Source of the DNA: Paracoccaceae bacterium
Lineage (GTDB): Bacteria > Pseudomonadota > Alphaproteobacteria > Rhodobacterales > Rhodobacteraceae
DNA length: 5,197 nucleotides
Direction: 5' to 3'
Assembly: GCA_007134405.1 (NCBI GenBank)
Contig: SLKW01000273.1
Location: 1-5,197, forward strand
Shown here: one piece after another, positions 1 to 5,197 of the stretch
Numbering within the stretch: position 1 is the stretch's first letter
How the letters are laid out: every line of letters starts with the position of its first letter
Program-made: the position numbers and the translations under genes
Notes under the pieces: generated by a model
The model's database searches: none
What the model saw: the letters and a program-made list of their open reading frames with translations, nothing else
What the model was told of the DNA's origin: nothing

Positions 1-300
1 ACGCGCCTGCGCGTGCGGATCCTGGCGCACGAGGTGATCCTGTCGCGCCTGCGCCCCGAGGGGCTGTCGGCGCAGAACATCCTGGAGGGGCGGATCACAC
101 GGCTCGTGCCGGGCAAGGGGCCGGCGGTCACGGTGCATGTCGCGATGGGCGATCAGGAGATCCTCGCCCGCATCACCCGCCGCGCCGCCGAACAGATGGC
201 GCTGCAGCCCGGCGACACGGTGCACGCCATCCTCAAATCCATGTCGGTCGCCCGCGACCATGTCGCGCCGGTGATGCGGGAGGACGCGGCCGCTGAATGA
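1..300 (+). CDS. modC: Molybdate ABC transporter ATP-binding protein ModC, C-terminal fragment
   Basis: This is the C-terminal 99 residues of a ModC-like protein, the cytoplasmic ATPase that powers molybdate uptake through ModAB. The frame is open from base 1 and ends at TGA 298-300. The GTG at 13 is only an internal codon, because the preceding codons (T-R-L-R) continue the family sequence and the ATPase core lies beyond the left edge. The visible part matches the ModC tail. An R-I-L-A-H-E-V-I-L strand is followed by the link RPEGLSAQNILEGRI, which leads into a TOBE (molybdate-binding) domain. That domain contains EILARITRRAAEQMALQPGD and ends in a V-H-A-I-L-K-S-M-S-V strand, as usual for the family. 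It converges with the minus-strand adaptor gene across 32 nt, and nothing links it functionally to the secretion genes. The assignment rests on family recognition of the tail only; another TOBE-containing importer ATPase is less likely. Confidence 0.88.
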   Translation, partial: TRLRVRILAHEVILSRLRPEGLSAQNILEGRITRLVPGKGPAVTVHVAMGDQEILARITRRAAEQMALQPGDTVHAILKSMSVARDHVAPVMREDAAAE

Positions 301-332
301 GCGCCTTCTTTCTGCCTGCCACGGTGCCCCGG

Positions 333-1676
333 CTATTGCTCGCGAAAGGCGCGCGACATGGAATCGGTGATGGGCTTGGCAATATACTGCGCGAAGGTGC
401 GTTCGGCGGTCTGGACCATGACCTCGGCCGGCATGCCGGGGGTCGGGGTGAAGCCGCGGATGCGCGCAAGTTCGTCGGGTTCGATCGCGATGCGCACGAC
501 ATAGACCTCGCGCGCCATCCGGTCCGATGTGCTGGCGATGGCATCGGCCGAAACATAGTCGACCTGGCCGTTGAGCACCGGCGTCGTGCGCTGGTTGAGC
601 GCTGTCAGCCGGACCACCGCATGCTGGCCGTGCTGCACCGAGTCGATATCGGCGCGCGCCACCATCGCCTCGATGATCAGCGGGGCGTCGGCCGGGATGA
701 TCTCGGCAATGGCGCGGCCGGTCTCGATCACGCCGCCGGTGGTGTTGTAGTAAAGGCGCACGATGGTGCCGCTGGCGGGCGCGGTGACCTCGGTCCGGGT
801 CAGCACGCTTTGCGACCGCCGCAGCTGTTCGCGCACGCTTTCCAGCTCGCTCTGGATGGTCTGCAGATGCGCGAGCGCGTTGCGGCTGTATTCGTCGAGC
901 GTCCGGTTGCGCTGGTTGGTCAGGCGCGAGCGGGTCTCGGCGATCTCGCCCAGTTCGGCGTCGAGCCGGGCGATCTGCCCCGCGCCTTCGAGCGTGGCGC
1001 GCCGCAGGGCCAGAACATCGGTGCGGCGCACGAAGCCGCGCTCCAGCAGTTTCTCGAGCCCGTCGAGTTCCTCCTGCAAGAGCTCGATCTGGTCGTCTAG
1101 GGTCTCTCGCTGGCTCAGGTAGCCGGTTTCGCGGAAGGCCAGCGCGTCGATGTTGCGGTCGATGATGGCCAGGTCGTTCATCAGGCCCGAGCGGGTGACG
1201 ATGAAGGAAACCTCCTGGCTTTCGAGGATCGAGGCGACCTCGGGGTCGATCCGCAGCGCCTCGAGTTCGTCGGAGAAGACCGGGTGATCCTGGCGCAGAT
1301 GTTCGGCCAGAAGCCGGGCCTCGGTCGCCTCAAGCCGGATCTGGCGCAGCCGCAGCTCGCGGTTGGTCGTCTCGGCAGCGGTGTTGTCGAGGCGCAGAAG
1401 CACATCGCCCTGGCGGACGAAATCGCCCTCTCGGACCAGGATCTCGGCGATGATGCCGCCCTCAAGGTGTTGAACGATCTTGTTTTCCCCGGTCGCGACG
1501 AAACTGCCCTGGGCGATGACGGCGGCGGCGAGCGGCGCCTGGAAGGCCCAGAGCGAGAAGCCGCCGAAGGTCGACAGAAGGAGCAGTCCGCCGATCAGCA
1601 CATGCCGGCGGATCGAGCGCGGCACGTTCTGATACCATTCCGCCGGAGCCGGCCCGGGGTTCGGAAGGGCGGTCAT
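333..1676 (-). CDS. Type I secretion periplasmic adaptor (membrane-fusion protein), HlyD/PrtE family
   Basis: This 447-residue protein has the length and layout of a type I secretion adaptor, which bridges the inner-membrane ABC exporter and the outer-membrane TolC-type channel. A short cytoplasmic N-terminus (residues 1-25) precedes one membrane segment (about 26-46). A lipoyl/biotinyl-like half-motif follows at 66-97 (KIVQHLEGGIIAEILVREGD, then RQGDVLLRLD). A long Leu/Glu/Arg-rich helical hairpin spans about 101-291. The second lipoyl half (about 293-308, with TAPASGTIVRL) leads into the beta-barrel region. The C-terminal block contains GMPAEVMVQTAERT, then YIAKPITDSMSRAFRE, the typical ending of PrtE/HlyD adaptors. 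The ATG at 1674-1676 has a run of seven G (1683-1689) as Shine-Dalgarno at 6-nt spacing, and the protein is full length from there. The gene follows the ABC exporter on the same strand, but 429 nt away, so it may have its own promoter. The family call is secure; the cargo is not. Confidence 0.95.
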   Translation of the reverse strand: MTALPNPGPAPAEWYQNVPRSIRRHVLIGGLLLLSTFGGFSLWAFQAPLAAAVIAQGSFVATGENKIVQHLEGGIIAEILVREGDFVRQGDVLLRLDNTAAETTNRELRLRQIRLEATEARLLAEHLRQDHPVFSDELEALRIDPEVASILESQEVSFIVTRSGLMNDLAIIDRNIDALAFRETGYLSQRETLDDQIELLQEELDGLEKLLERGFVRRTDVLALRRATLEGAGQIARLDAELGEIAETRSRLTNQRNRTLDEYSRNALAHLQTIQSELESVREQLRRSQSVLTRTEVTAPASGTIVRLYYNTTGGVIETGRAIAEIIPADAPLIIEAMVARADIDSVQHGQHAVVRLTALNQRTTPVLNGQVDYVSADAIASTSDRMAREVYVVRIAIEPDELARIRGFTPTPGMPAEVMVQTAERTFAQYIAKPITDSMSRAFREQ

Positions 1677-1682
1677 GGCTTG

Positions 1683-1689
1683 CCCCCCC
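1683..1689 (-). promoter_or_regulatory. Ribosome binding site of the adaptor gene (G7 tract)
   Basis: On the minus strand, seven consecutive G residues lie 6 nt before the adaptor ATG (GGGGGGG-CAAGCC-ATG). This is the only purine-rich stretch at suitable spacing, so it supports that start. A homopolymer used as Shine-Dalgarno is unusual and could vary in length by slippage. Confidence 0.55.
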
Positions 1690-1800
1690 GAACCGGGAGC
1701 CTGCCTGCCGTATGGACGCTGGCGGGCGGTCGAAGACGAGAGGTTGACGAAACCTTGCGGGAGCGTGCGGAGGTGGGGGACGCGGTTGCGCGCGGAGCGG

Positions 1801-1829
1801 GGGTTTTGGCTTGTTTTGTTGGGAAAACG
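1801..1829 (-). promoter_or_regulatory. Possible promoter region of the adaptor gene
   Basis: This AT-richer island in very GC-rich surroundings carries short A tracts on the minus strand (AACAAAACAAGCCAAAACCC). It lies between the 11-bp repeat array and the adaptor start, 125-153 nt upstream of the ATG. No good sigma-70-like hexamer pair is visible, so the call rests on position and composition only. Confidence 0.25.
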
Positions 1830-1840
1830 GGCGTCGCAGG

Positions 1841-1895
1841 GCGTAGGACAGGCGTAGGACTCGCGTAGGACTCGCGTAGGACAAACGTAGGACGA
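1841..1895. repeat. Five tandem 11-bp direct repeats, core CGTAGGAC; putative operator
   Basis: Five contiguous 11-bp units read on the + strand as GCGTAGGACAG (1841), GCGTAGGACTC (1852), GCGTAGGACTC (1863), GCGTAGGACAA (1874) and ACGTAGGACGA (1885). Eight bases (CGTAGGAC) are invariant, while the last two bases of the unit vary. On the minus strand the unit reads GTCCTACGC. The 11-bp period is close to one helical turn, so all copies face the same side of the DNA, as expected for cooperative protein binding. The period is not a multiple of three, so no reading frame keeps a constant peptide through the array, which argues against a coding origin. It ends about 165 nt upstream of the adaptor ATG and next to an AT-rich patch. 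The repeat is directly visible. Its role as an operator is inferred, and I do not recognise the regulator. Confidence 0.9.
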
Positions 1896-2105
1896 TTTGC
1901 GCCCGGATCGCCCGTGCGGGGGCGTTTGCGGGCCATGCGGAGCCGTCCGGGACCGTCGCCGGGACAGGCCGGTTCGGCCGGGTGGGAACCGCCCGCGAAG
2001 CGATAGGGCCAGAGTCCGGGCCCCGATAAGGTCAGTTGACGCGCGCCGTCAGAGGGGACGGCAGGAGGGGGCGGCGCGGCGCGTCGATGGATGCGTGCCG
2101 GGGTC

Positions 2106-4220
2106 TCAGTCATGTCCGGTGCCTCCGGGTCCGGGTGGGTCGGGCATGGGGGGTGCCTGGGAAGAGGGGGGTTGGGGCTTGCCGTTCGCCGGGCCGGTCG
2201 CCGGGCCGTTCGCCGGGCCGTTCGGAGGCGGCGAGACCGGCGCGGCGGGAACGCCGCCCGTGCCACCGGCCGGGCGTTGCCCGCCGATCTGTTCCAGCAC
2301 CCGGTCGCGCGTGCCGAAGAGCGCGACCGCGCCGTTGGCGAGCACCATGATCTTGTCCACCGCGCTCAACAGCGCGGGTTTCTGGGTGATGACGACGACG
2401 GTGATGCGGTTCTTGCGGGCGTGTTCGATGGCCCGCGCCAGCGCCTTGTCGCCCGCCGTGTCGAGATTCGAATTGGGCTCGTCCAGCACCACGAGGCGCG
2501 GGGAGCCGAAGAAGGCGCGCGCCAGCGCGATGCGCTGCTTCTGCCCGCCCGAAAGCGGGCTTCCGTCGGCGGCCACGACCGTCTCGTAGCCCTGCGGGAG
2601 CTGCGCGATCATCTCGTGGACATCGGCGAGGGCGGCGGCCTGGTGGACCTGTTCGTCGGTGGCGTCCTGGCGCATGCGGGCGATGTTGTCCTTGATCGAG
2701 CCGGGGAAGAGCTGCACGTCCTGCGGCAGGTAGCCCAGGTTCTCGCCCAGCTGGCGCGGATCCCAGTTGCGCAGGTCCATCAGGTCCAGCCGGACATTGC
2801 CCGAGGTGGGCAGGATCGAGCCCACCAGCATCTTGCCCAGCGTCGTCTTGCCCGCCCCCGAATTGCCGATCACGGCGAGCGTCTCGCCGGGATTGAGCGA
2901 AAAGCTGATGCCGTTGAGGACCACCTGCTTGGTGCCGCCGGGCACGTAGAGCAGGCGTTCGACATCGAGCCGGCCTTCGGGGCGGGGCAGGCGCAGGCGT
3001 TCGAACTGCAGCTTCGAGCTGCGCAGAAGCCCCGCGATCCGGCCATAGGCGGCGCGCGACAGAAGAAAGGCGTTCCAGCCCTCGATCGAGCCCTCGATGG
3101 GGGCCAGCGCGCGGCCGGCGATGATCGAGGCGGCGATGACCATGCCGCCGGTGATCTGCCCGTCGATGGCCAGATACGCCCCCCAGCCCAGCATCGCGAC
3201 CTGCGTCAGAAGCCTGATCCCGCGCGAGATCGAGGCGCTGACGATGTTGCGGTCCTGCGCGCGGACCTGCGCGATGAGCGAGGCGGCGGTGTCGCGGCCC
3301 CACATCGTCACGGCCTCGGGGATCATGGCGAGCGCGTTGATGATCTGGCTGTTGCGCGCCATCGAGTCGAGATGCTGGTTGGCCTTGGCCTGGGCGAGGT
3401 TCGCCGCGGCGAAGGGGCGCTCGGTGACCTTCTGGTTGATCATGGCGATGACCAGAAGCGCGATCGAGGTGCAGACCACGATCATGCCCAGATGCGGGTG
3501 GATGAGGAAAATCACCAGCATGAAGAGCGGCGCGAAGGGCACGTCGAGAAAGGCCAGCAGCGTGCCCGAGACGAGGAACTGCCGCACCTGCTGCAGATCG
3601 CCCAGCGTCTGGTATTCCCGCCCGGTGCCGTGCAGCGAGGCATGGGCCGCCGCGCTGAGGACCGGCGCGCCGAGCTGGGCGGCGACCTCGACCGCGGTGC
3701 GCATCAGGATGAAGCGGCGGATCGCGTCGAAGACCGCGTAGAAGATCACCGCGCCGGCGATCACCACGGTCAGCATGACCAGCGTGTCGGTCGAGCGGCT
3801 GGTCAGCACCCGGTCGGAGATCTGGAAGAGGTAGATCGGAATGGCGAGGATCAGCATGTTGGTCGCGCAGGTCAGGACCAGCACGAAGAAGAGGTTGCGC
3901 CAGACCGCCTGGCGGCCCTCCTGCAGGCGGGCGTTGAAATCCTCGGGGCCGATGCGCTTGTGGAAAGTCGCCCCCCCACCACCGCCACCACCACCGTCGC
4001 CGCCCGAGGGCGGCGGGCGACGGTAGATCGGCTGGTTCGCCCGCGCCTCGAGCGTGGCGCCGAGGGTGGCGTGCGGGCGGGCCGGACGCTGCCGCGCGAC
4101 GGATGGGCTGGCGACGGGCGGATTTGCGGGCGGGCAGGCGGGCGGGTCGGGCCATTTCGACCGGTCGATCCGCATCTCGGGGGTCAGCCGCAGAACCGGA
4201 TCGTGGTTGTGGTCCTTCAT
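2106..4220 (-). CDS. Type I secretion system permease/ATPase, PrtD-like ABC exporter
   Basis: This 704-residue half-transporter fuses a six-helix membrane domain to an ATPase domain and would energise one-step protein export with the HlyD-like adaptor. The N-terminal 1-95 is a Pro-rich, charged extension with a Gly tract at 73-83 and is neither a C39 peptidase nor a C39-like domain. The core opens near 96 (FNARLQEGRQAVWRNL). Membrane helices lie at about 109-131, 146-168, 223-241, 243-262, 336-354 and 357-376, with SDRVLTSRSTDTL after helix 1, typical of PrtD. The ATPase domain has a probable A-loop Tyr425, Walker A GNSGAGKT (452-459), Q-loop Gln500 in LPQDVQLFPGSI, signature LSGGQKQR (556-563), Walker B LVVLDE (576-581) and D-loop NSNLD. 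The H-loop position is Gln613 (ITQKPALL) instead of His. The tail 647-704 is Pro/Gly-rich with NGPA repeats. Usual family length is about 560-600, so both ends are extended. The ATG at 4218-4220 is supported by GGGGGA at 7-nt spacing, 22 nt after the upstream stop. The family call is certain; the cargo is unknown. Confidence 0.95.
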   Translation of the reverse strand: MKDHNHDPVLRLTPEMRIDRSKWPDPPACPPANPPVASPSVARQRPARPHATLGATLEARANQPIYRRPPPSGGDGGGGGGGGATFHKRIGPEDFNARLQEGRQAVWRNLFFVLVLTCATNMLILAIPIYLFQISDRVLTSRSTDTLVMLTVVIAGAVIFYAVFDAIRRFILMRTAVEVAAQLGAPVLSAAAHASLHGTGREYQTLGDLQQVRQFLVSGTLLAFLDVPFAPLFMLVIFLIHPHLGMIVVCTSIALLVIAMINQKVTERPFAAANLAQAKANQHLDSMARNSQIINALAMIPEAVTMWGRDTAASLIAQVRAQDRNIVSASISRGIRLLTQVAMLGWGAYLAIDGQITGGMVIAASIIAGRALAPIEGSIEGWNAFLLSRAAYGRIAGLLRSSKLQFERLRLPRPEGRLDVERLLYVPGGTKQVVLNGISFSLNPGETLAVIGNSGAGKTTLGKMLVGSILPTSGNVRLDLMDLRNWDPRQLGENLGYLPQDVQLFPGSIKDNIARMRQDATDEQVHQAAALADVHEMIAQLPQGYETVVAADGSPLSGGQKQRIALARAFFGSPRLVVLDEPNSNLDTAGDKALARAIEHARKNRITVVVITQKPALLSAVDKIMVLANGAVALFGTRDRVLEQIGGQRPAGGTGGVPAAPVSPPPNGPANGPATGPANGKPQPPSSQAPPMPDPPGPGGTGHD
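2182..2224 (-). repeat. 12-bp tandem repeats coding for the NGPA tail of the ABC exporter
   Basis: Three contiguous 12-bp units begin at 2182, 2194 and 2206 (CCGTTCGCCGGG, with GGT for GTT in the middle unit), and a partial fourth begins at 2218. In the minus-strand reading frame they encode N-G-P-A / T-G-P-A / N-G-P-A type tetrapeptides at residues 666-679. Because 12 is a multiple of three, copy number can change without breaking the frame. The segment is probably a flexible cytoplasmic tail. Confidence 0.85.
3972..4010 (-). repeat. Gly-codon microsatellite in the N-terminal extension of the ABC exporter
   Basis: An imperfect trinucleotide tract (CCC/CCA/CCG on the + strand, starting within a C7 run at 3971-3977) encodes G-G-D followed by eight Gly at residues 73-83. 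It separates the Pro-rich N-terminal extension from the exporter core. It overlaps a perfect inverted repeat, CGCCGCCC/GGGCGGCG, at 3998-4015 with a 2-nt centre. The tract is probably a flexible linker and prone to length change; the C7 run could also frameshift. Confidence 0.75.
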
Positions 4221-4227
4221 CGCCTCG

Positions 4228-4233
4228 TCCCCC
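4228..4233 (-). promoter_or_regulatory. Ribosome binding site of the ABC exporter gene
   Basis: The minus-strand sequence GGGGGA lies 7 nt before the ATG at 4218-4220, inside the 22-nt gap after the upstream gene. A second GAGG at 4223-4226 is too close (2 nt). The site supports the long start that includes the low-complexity N-terminal extension, and the short gap implies co-transcription with the upstream gene. Confidence 0.6.
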
Positions 4234-4242
4234 GGTTCTCGT

Positions 4243-5197
4243 TCAGGTCATGATCGCGTAGAGCGCGTCGCTGTTTGCGGGATGGTCGGCCGGCGCGGTC
4301 GTCGCGGCCTTGGCGGTGACAGTGCCGGCGGGATCGAGGTCGCGCTCGATGCCGATCATGTCCTCGGACAGGAAGGCGACGGCCTCGCTGGCCAGCGGCG
4401 CGAGGGCGACCCCGGTCGGCGGGGCCTCGGGGTCGAGGAGCTGGGCCTGGTAGATCAGCGCGTCGCTATAGGCGGTGCCCGCCACCATCACCTCGGAATC
4501 GAGCCCGACGTCGTGCAGCCGCGCGGCGTTGAGCTGGGCGTTGGAGCCGGTGATCAGCGTGATCTCCTCGCCCGCCGCCAGGAAATCGTCGAGCATCAGC
4601 TGCACCTGGTCGGAATCGCCCAGATAGTTCTTCTGCTCGATGATGTTGGCCTTGATCAGGTCGCCCTCGACCTGCAGCACCTTGAGCGCCGTCTTGCCCT
4701 CGAACCGGGCGTCGTTGAGCACCTCCTGGGCGATCTCGCGCTTGCCCTCGGCCATCGCGTCGAGGGCCTTCTGGAAGCTGGCCTGCACCGCGACCATCTC
4801 GTCGCGCCCGGTCTGCTTGATCTCGGCGAGGTTGTACTGGAGGTTGCCGCCGGTGCTGACCGTGACGCCCGCCTCGGGCAGGCCGCCGATCACATCGACA
4901 TCGAAAAGCACGTTGATCTGGTGGATCTGGTTGAGCGTGATCATGTCGCCGCCGATCAGCATCAGATCGTACTGCGCGCCGAATTCGGTCAGCCAGGCGG
5001 CGTTGGTCACGACATTCTCGCCGGTCGAGATATAGGTGGCGGCGGCCGAGAGGGTGATTTCGGCGCGGTCGAAATCGGTGGCGAAGACATGCTGCTGGAT
5101 CCAGTTGACCGAGATGAGGTCGCCCTCGACGCGCGCGACATGCCATGAGTGCGGGAACTGCCCGGCCGGACCGGGACCGGGGCCGGGCGCGCTTTCG
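4243..5197 (-). CDS. Unrecognised repeat protein upstream of the type I exporter, 3' part (possible cargo)
   Basis: The frame is open from the right edge to TGA 4243-4245, giving 317 visible residues; the true start lies outside. The GTG at 5008-5010 is internal, because in-frame sequence continues the same repeat upstream of it. I do not recognise a named domain. After a Pro-Gly stretch (residues 4-10), a repeat of about 45 residues recurs, of the type TGxNxxxNxAx(L/I)xxxG, then a hydrophobic strand, then GDxIxxNxIxQ and an acidic D-x-D. The GD...N.I.Q half is seen at residues 25-43, 83-101 and 178-196, and a weaker copy at 240-257. The TGxN half is seen at 58-73, 115-130 and 216-231. Copy 3 carries an extra helical, charged segment at about 130-170. 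The C-terminus (about 290-317) is Ala/Thr-rich and ends in ALYAIMT. No RTX nonapeptides, signal peptide or membrane helix are visible in this part. The 22-nt spacing to the exporter gene suggests a shared operon and a role as cargo or accessory factor; this is inference. Coding status is well supported by the repeats and GC-rich third positions. Confidence 0.82.
   Translation of the reverse strand, partial: ESAPGPGPGPAGQFPHSWHVARVEGDLISVNWIQQHVFATDFDRAEITLSAAATYISTGENVVTNAAWLTEFGAQYDLMLIGGDMITLNQIHQINVLFDVDVIGGLPEAGVTVSTGGNLQYNLAEIKQTGRDEMVAVQASFQKALDAMAEGKREIAQEVLNDARFEGKTALKVLQVEGDLIKANIIEQKNYLGDSDQVQLMLDDFLAAGEEITLITGSNAQLNAARLHDVGLDSEVMVAGTAYSDALIYQAQLLDPEAPPTGVALAPLASEAVAFLSEDMIGIERDLDPAGTVTAKAATTAPADHPANSDALYAIMT

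Larger units (their letters stand above)
1677..2105. other. 429-nt intergenic region between ABC exporter and adaptor genes
   Basis: No convincing gene lies here. On the minus strand, from the ABC stop toward the adaptor ATG, it holds several short GC-rich hairpins: 2045-2062 (GCCGTC/GACGGC, 6-nt loop), 1967-1979 (GGCCG/CGGCC, 3-nt loop) and 1909-1924 (CGCCC/GGGCG, 6-nt loop). None is followed by a T run, so none is a clear intrinsic terminator. Next comes the five-copy 11-bp repeat array (1841-1895), then a locally A/T-rich stretch (about 1801-1829) with short A tracts. A GC-rich leader of about 120 nt ends in the G7 ribosome binding site. The order of repeats, AT-rich patch and leader fits a regulated promoter for the adaptor gene, but I could not fix -10/-35 hexamers. 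Confidence 0.6.

Noticed and set aside
301..352. An inverted repeat, GCGCCTT (301-307) / AAGGCGC (346-352), around the convergent stops of modC and the adaptor gene, as a possible shared terminator.
   Set aside because: The stem is only 7 bp with a loop of about 38 nt and no T run on either strand, and half of it lies inside the adaptor coding region. It is too weak to call.
297..1100. A 267-codon + strand frame overlapping the modC stop (ATGA) and running antisense to the adaptor gene.
   Set aside because: The ATGA overlap is tempting, but the product has the same artefactual His/Arg/Gly/Asp composition and no domain. The minus strand encodes a clear HlyD-family adaptor.
2045..2062. A 6-bp GC stem (GCCGTC/GACGGC) shortly after the ABC stop, as a terminator.
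   Set aside because: It lacks a T tract, and comparable hairpins are frequent by chance at this GC content. It is noted only in the intergenic description.
1673..2113. A minus-strand frame of 146 codons that exactly fills the gap: it overlaps the ABC stop by 8 nt and ends in an ATGA overlap with the adaptor start.
   Set aside because: The placement looks like translational coupling. However, its third codon positions are much less GC-biased than those of the neighbours, and its product is Pro/Arg/Ala-rich with no recognisable fold. The 11-bp repeats shift frame through it, and the same frame is also open upstream inside the ABC gene, so chance openness in GC-rich DNA explains it. Ribosome profiling or conservation would reverse this.
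2091..4253. A 720-codon open frame on the + strand opposite the whole ABC exporter gene.
   Set aside because: It mirrors the GC-biased codons of the real gene. Its product is His/Asp/Arg/Gly-rich low-complexity sequence, while the opposite strand encodes all the ABC motifs.
5008..5010. A GTG that could start a 255-residue version of the upstream protein.
   Set aside because: The frame stays open to the window edge, and the sequence before it contains a matching copy of the repeat (GDLISVNWIQQ), so the GTG is internal.

Overview
This is a GC-rich window of about 5.2 kb with strongly GC-biased third codon positions. The protein families suggest an alphaproteobacterium, most likely of the Rhodobacterales type. 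That placement is inferred from composition and family resemblance and was not tested by a search.

Layout: the left edge (1-300, + strand) carries the last 99 codons of a ModC-like molybdate ABC transporter ATPase, covering its C-terminal TOBE/molybdate-binding region. It converges, with a 32-nt gap, on a block read entirely on the minus strand that fills the rest of the window. In transcription order, that block holds (1) the 3' part of an unrecognised protein built from repeats (4243-5197, continuing past the right edge); (2) a PrtD-like type I secretion permease/ATPase (2106-4220), starting 22 nt downstream; (3) a 429-nt non-coding stretch (1677-2105); and (4) a HlyD/PrtE-like type I secretion membrane-fusion adaptor (333-1676).

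The ABC protein and the adaptor are the two inner-membrane parts of a type I secretion machine. An outer-membrane TolC-type channel would complete it, but none is in the window. The repeat protein sits directly upstream with tight spacing, so it may be the cargo or an accessory of this exporter. It shows no RTX (GGxGxD) nonapeptides in the visible part. It has instead about four copies of a roughly 45-residue unit of the form TGxNxxxNxA...GDxIxxNxIxQ....D.

The points most worth a second look are these. Five perfectly phased 11-bp direct repeats with invariant core CGTAGGAC lie in the gap upstream of the adaptor gene and look like an operator. Glutamine replaces the switch (H-loop) histidine in the ABC ATPase. 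The ABC protein also has low-complexity extensions at both ends. The upstream repeat protein is unrecognised.
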